From NCBI GenBank assembly GCA_951230915.1, contig OX579636.1, positions 387,001-451,000 on the forward strand: 64,000 bases of DNA, read 5' to 3'. A program made the translations under genes and the position numbers. The notes beneath the pieces are model-generated. The model did no database searches, had not been told where the DNA came from, and was given only the letters and a program-made list of their open reading frames with translations. Source of the DNA: Antitrichia curtipendula. Taxonomy: Eukaryota; Streptophyta; Bryopsida; Hypnales; Leucodontaceae. This document shows, piece by piece, positions 59,640-64,000 of this stretch (positions within the stretch are counted from its first letter, which is position 1; each line of letters starts with the position of its first letter).

Positions 59640-60920
59640 AAACTCTAATTGTTTTCTAGTTGCGTTCTAGCTGTTCTATAGTTGCATGCTAGTTATTTCG
59701 TAGTTGCATGGCAGTTGTTCTATACATGCATGCCATTTGTTCTGTAGAAGGATGTCAATTGTTCTATAGTTGCATGCTAGTTGTTCTCTAGTTGCATACG
59801 AATCACTCTATAGTTGCATGAGAGTCAAATATTAGTTGCATGCTAATCATTTTGTAGTTGCATGTTGGTTGTTCTTTTCAGTTGCATTCTAGTCCTTCTT
59901 TAGTTGCAATCCAACCAGTTTATAGTCTAATCCTAGTGTACACGTGTCCACATCAGCAACTATGGTGAATGTCGGATGTCTAAAATCTCACAGTCACTTC
60001 TCTAGTTGCATACAAGTCACTGTATAGTTGCATGCGAGTCATTTTATAGTTGCATGTTGGTTGTTTTTTCGAGTTGCATTCTAGTCCTTCTTTAGTTGCA
60101 ATCCAATCAGTTTATAGTCCAATCCTAGCGTACACGTGTCCACATCAGCAACTATGATGAATGTCGGATGTCTAAAACCTCACAGTCACTTCTCTAGTTG
60201 TATACGAGTCATTGTATAGTTGCATGCGAGTCATTTTATAGTTGCATGTTGGTTGTTTTTTCCAGTTGCATTCTAGTCCTTCTTTAGTTGCAATCCAATC
60301 AGTTTATAGTCCAATCCTAGCGTTCACGTGTCCACATCAGCAACTATGGTGAATGTCGGATGTCTAAAACCTCACAATCACTTCTCTAGTTGCATACGAG
60401 TCACTGTATAGTTGCATGCGAGTCATTTTATAGTTGCATGTTGGTTGTTTTTTCCAGCTGCATTCTAGTCCTTCTTTAGTTGCAATCCAATCAGTTTATA
60501 GTCCAATCCTAGCGTACACGTGTCCACATCAGCAACTATGGTGAATGTTGGATGTCTAAAACCTCACAGTCACTTCTCTAGTTGCATACGAGTCACTCTA
60601 TAGTTGCATGAGAGTCAATTTCTAGTTGCATGAGAGTCATTCTCTAGTTGTATGTCGGTTGTTATTTCCAGTTGCATTCTAGTCCTTCTTTAGTTGAATT
60701 CGAATCAGTTTTTAGTCGAACCCTAGCGTACAGTTGTCCACATCAACAACTACGATGAATGTCAGATGTAAAATACCTCACGGTAAATTCTCAGTTACAC
60801 TTCCGTAACCCTACTTTTCATTCTACGACTACTTAGTGACTATAACAGCATAGTCGTAAAATTTGGTGCAAATACAGAGGGATGTAGTCGCAGAGTAGTT
60901 GAATAGGACACGTAGTTGCA
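59640..60920. repeat. Right subterminal array of the smaller CACTA with a 192-bp tandem repeat
   Basis: Short units TAGTTGCATGCGAGTCA fill the region. A higher-order 192-bp repeat recurs with CATGTTGGTT at 59861, 60053, 60245 and 60437, and a variant at 60651 after a ~22-bp expansion. Each unit includes GTACACGTGTCCACATCAGC. Motif orientation is opposite to the left array, as expected for subterminal sites. Confidence 0.9.
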
Positions 60921-62639
60921 TTTGAGTCGGTTGTGAAAGACCACTTTTTCTTCCAGTGGTTCTTGAGTCTGGTTCCTCCCGTCGCTTAGGTCCATCCACT
61001 TCCAAGCCTCCCTTGCCACATGCTGAAAGTATCGTCTCCTACCTACGCCAGTTGAATACAACCAAGGGCGCTAGGTCAATTCTTAGCAAGTTAGATTACA
61101 ATTCAATTACGATAGAGAAGGTAGAATATCTGCCCCCGGATTTTAATGGTGATATTATCTTTGAGCTCCCACCGATGCGAAAGTATCCGCTATCCACCAA
61201 GGCCGGACAACTGCATGGCATAGATAAAAAGGATGACGGACACGCTTGGACTCGAACAGCTACTACGCATATTCAGTCAGCATCTCAACTTTCTTTCAGA
61301 TTGTCCAATTGCCTGGGACATCTACGATGCACGAATACCGCTTGCAAATATATAAGTCGGCCCAACCGTTTGTCTACGTCAAATGAAACTGAGTGGGACG
61401 GTCTTGCTTCCTTTGCCTTCGTTCCCGGATCTGATCCCCCCTCTAATTCTACCGTCGTCTGTGCTCTCTGCCTGGTTAAGCCTACTTGCCTAGATAGTTG
61501 CCCTACTAAGATATATTACGTTTACGGCCCCAGTCACATGACCCGTGCTTGTATCCATCTCGGATTCCATTCACATCCTGTGAAACAAGGAAATTATCGA
61601 GAGTCAACTGCCAAACTTCGTAGTCTTATTGGTGAATATGTAGAAAAGACTCCATCAACAACAAACTCTGCCATTGTCCTTGAGGCGAGTAAGGAGTACC
61701 TTGGCGAACTACTTTTATGTCCGGAAGGTGTGTCTCAAAAGACTCTAGCAATAGAGGAACTGATCCCTGTCCTGGACAAATTTAAGCAAATGTCATCTCC
61801 TAGTATCAGAAACGAGGTAACCACTTTTCGATACCTCTGTCGTTTTGGAGTCCTTGATAGCATCACCAAACTGAGAGGGGTCAGCAACTGGGCCTTCATC
61901 CAGGAGAACAGGTTTCCGGAACAAGGCACGGACTCTGACAAGGTCTTCATTTTTAAGATGGCGGAGTTGGGCTCTGGAAGTGGAGTCGACTTGGTGAGGC
62001 GTATGCAACCCGGAGGTGATTTGGAAAACGCGTGGATGATGTTCGACCATGTCAAACGGGTGAAGTCTTGGACCACAATGGCTTGTCATGTCTATGACTC
62101 CACATACTGCCGCGTCATGACGATTGCTGTTTGCGACATGCAATCTGAAGATGTGGCAGCTCAACAAGTGTTTTGGAAAAATCTAAATGCTGTGTCTACT
62201 AGGCGTGATGTTACTAATCCAAATTTCAAAGGGTTCATGGCTGACAGTGTACAGGCAAACTGGAATGCGATACGTATTGTGTACGGTTCTGGTGACTCAG
62301 CAATCCCCATAATCAACCGCGAGAGGACTTGCCTTTTTCATTGGACGCAATCACTGGAGAAACACACCAAGGCAGATATCAGAGCAGACCTATAGGATCA
62401 ACATCGACGCCTTTGTAAACAATACAAGAACTCGGTATCATTGGAAGAAGCTCAAAGTAGGTATTTGGCCATCCGTGCATGGTGGTTATCATCTGGCGCT
62501 TCAACTGATGAAGGACTTCCAAGACTCGACTTATGGCTAGCATTCTGGCATTTTTGTTACCGTCAGTGGGGAGGATTCATGGAATTGGTAAGTGCGGCCT
62601 TCACTCGTTTCTTCTCTTCGTTTTGCACACCGTGCACTC

Positions 62640-62835
62640 AGGATGCCGATATCGGCACTACTCCTCAGTAGTGCTGGTTCTTTAGTCTCTTCCTTTCGTT
62701 CACCGTGCACTCAGGATGCCGATATCGGCACTACTCCTCAGTAGTGCTGGTTCTTTAATCTCTTCCTTTCGTTCACCGTGCACTCAGGATGCCGATATCG
62801 GCACTACTCCTCAGTAGTGTTGGTTCTTTAGTCTC
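62640..62835. repeat. Three 73-bp tandem repeats in an intron of the MULE-like gene
   Basis: Copies are centred on TGCCGATATCGGCA at 62645, 62718 and 62791 (73-bp steps). Each also contains a second small hairpin ACTACT-CCTC-AGTAGT and a TCTCTTCCTTTC tract. The palindrome is the same one found in the introns of the ParB-like gene at 49860-49948 and 51136-51390. The array lies between the donor at 62588 and the acceptor at 62896. Confidence 0.9.
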
Positions 62836-63948
62836 TTCCTTTCTATTCACCAAATGCTTTGAGTTCATATTCCTTGTTTCAACACTCATCATGTAGGATT
62901 GCGTGCAGGACCTGTCACCAACCGAATTGGCAGAGATGCCCTCATGTAATTTGGCGGAGTCAATTCACAACAAGTGGCTGCAACAGTCTGGCAAAAGAGG
63001 CAGTGACTTGTATGTTGCTTCTGTCGATGACATGGTCAGAGCATTCATGCAGGTTGTTGCCTACTATCAATTCCTGAAGGGTAAAAAGCCAGGTACTGGT
63101 CCAAGGAAAGAAGAACTTCGTCTTCGTGCTACTCAACACACTGCTCAACGATCCGGAAATTCAAAGGTTCTTCATGCCGCCTTCGCCAATATGCCTGGTG
63201 CTGACGTCTTCTGCACATGTGATCCTCATCTAGAAGGGGTGGAAATTTTTGTTTCCTTGAAGGGAAAGGCAGATCTCCCTCTGGGATCAGAATTCGACTC
63301 GCACCGCCTTAACAAGATTAGTGTCTCCCGCCCAAGGCGCAAGGCCCAACGGCTCAATCCGGAGATTGTTGATCTCACTGTTGAGGAACCTCAGTCAGAA
63401 TTCGAACTTCAACCAGGAGAAGGCACTACTCCCCCACTCAAGTCACCATTGACTCATTCTCCAACACAGCATGTCAAATCAGTTCAAGAGACCGTTTGCG
63501 ATGAGCGGCAGTGGCATATTGCAAGACTCCCGAGGACGTCTGCGAAAGCTTGCTTTGCTCTGCAGGCCAAGACTAAAAAGAAATGCGTGGCAAGGATTGT
63601 GCAGGACAATCGAAGTACACCTGCTCCAACTTACACCGGCTTGATGGACAATTACAAGAAGGTCAGATTGGAAAATATGCAGTTTTTTTTTGCAATGATG
63701 ACATCAATCGCTGTATCAATGGAACTCGGCGGAAATGGGTAGTTTCTAAACCTATAGTTCCTGATGTTTGGCCTGTTAAAATGGGCACAAACTTGACAAG
63801 AAAAGAGATTCTAACTCTCGAAAATGCCGGATTTAACTTCATGGAGCGCGTGGAGCTATTCCCTCAAAAGTTGTTTGCAAAAGGGATTTCCGTAAACCTC
63901 AGCAACTATCCTTCTCCTCCAAATCCTTCAGATCACCCCACCAAGTGA

Positions 63949-64000
63949 TACGGGAAAAACATTCGAAGGAACCCTACCGCTCCAACAACGAAGCACCACA
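63949..64000. other. Window end downstream of the MULE-like gene
   Basis: 52 bp after the stop codon; nothing further can be said. Confidence 0.5.

Larger units (their letters stand above)
54952..60958. mobile_element. CACTA (En/Spm) transposon, 6,007 bp, in the MULE-like exon
   Basis: Left end CACTACAAGAAAACGAGG; right end, reversed, CACTGGAAGAAAAAGTGG. The 3-bp target duplication is GTT (54949-54951 and 60959-60961). Inside are a tnpA-like remnant (-, 56199-57110) and a tnp2 C-terminal remnant (+, 58889-59607), in the same divergent layout as the large CACTA. The catalytic part of tnp2 is absent, so this is a deletion derivative. Both flanks inside the ends consist of arrays of AGTTGCA-type motifs. 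Confidence 0.92.
54466..63948 (+). pseudogene. MULE-like DDE transposase gene, interrupted by a CACTA element
   Basis: Reading frame 54466-54951, then after the CACTA insertion 60962-62587, then 62897 (or 62909)-63948, about 1050 codons. Removing the element plus one GTT joins ...APSV to LESGS in frame, so the host exon is exact. The N-terminal domain is beta-rich and unfamiliar. Then come Cys pairs (CLGHLRCTNTAC, CALC..C), and a MULE-type core: YDSTY (~62092), FMADSVQANWNAI (~62236), CLFHWTQSL (~62330) and a final acidic residue in WGGFMEL (~62573). Two SUMO-interacting-like motifs are visible: VLLLSDDSDSD (~54847) and EIVDLTVEE (~63362). Damage: TAG at 62393-62395, a one-base frame change in a T run (63683-63691), and the insertion. 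The C terminus ends at 63948. Superfamily call is moderate, from motif layout. Confidence 0.65.

Overview
This is nuclear DNA from a land plant. The evidence is a plant-clade sugar transporter with 13 GT-AG exons, an ESS2/DGCR14 splicing-factor gene, and CACTA (En/Spm) transposons whose tnp2 genes carry the plant C-terminal domain (DUF4216 type). Low gene density, many AT-rich decayed repeats and a ParB-plus-methyltransferase gene family that I associate with seed-free plants suggest a large bryophyte, lycophyte or fern genome. The lineage is inference; the plant assignment is firm.

Layout. 1-10.4 kb is AT-rich repeat debris: a TTAA-bounded piggyBac-like non-autonomous element (616-1566), two diverged copies of a ~1 kb repeat, a long inverted repeat (6345-8224) and a second TTAA element (9747-10398). 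11.3-19.1 kb is the only clear host-gene island: the sugar transporter (+, 11301-15436) and ESS2 (-, 19098-17170), arranged tail to tail. 19.98-20.17 kb carries two interleaved inverted repeats upstream of ESS2. 20.2-25.9 kb is repeat debris again, including an inverted relative of the first TTAA element (22037-22978).

26.0-51.6 kb appears to be one minus-strand gene broken by nested insertions. Its N-terminal half (ParB-like, with a GNHR motif) lies at 51562-49074 and its C-terminal half (N6/N4 DNA methyltransferase fold) at ~28317-25995. Between them is ~4 kb of unidentified repeat DNA, and inside that a complete 16,676-bp CACTA element (30752-47427) with matching ends and a GTG target duplication. 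This CACTA holds divergent tnpA (-) and tnp2 (+) genes, both disabled, separated by a 70-bp tandem array.

52-64 kb holds a minisatellite, a short unknown minus-strand reading frame, and a MULE-like (DDE) transposase gene (+, 54466-63948). That gene is interrupted in its coding sequence by a second CACTA element (54952-60958, GTT target duplication) with decayed tnpA and tnp2 and large subterminal repeat arrays.

The two most unusual signals are the split ParB-methyltransferase gene and a palindromic motif, GTGCCGATRTCGGCAC. The palindrome recurs as several differently built hairpin repeats, all inside introns of the ParB-like and MULE-like genes. Almost every transposon-type gene here carries isolated in-frame stops in otherwise good coding sequence, whereas the two host genes are intact.
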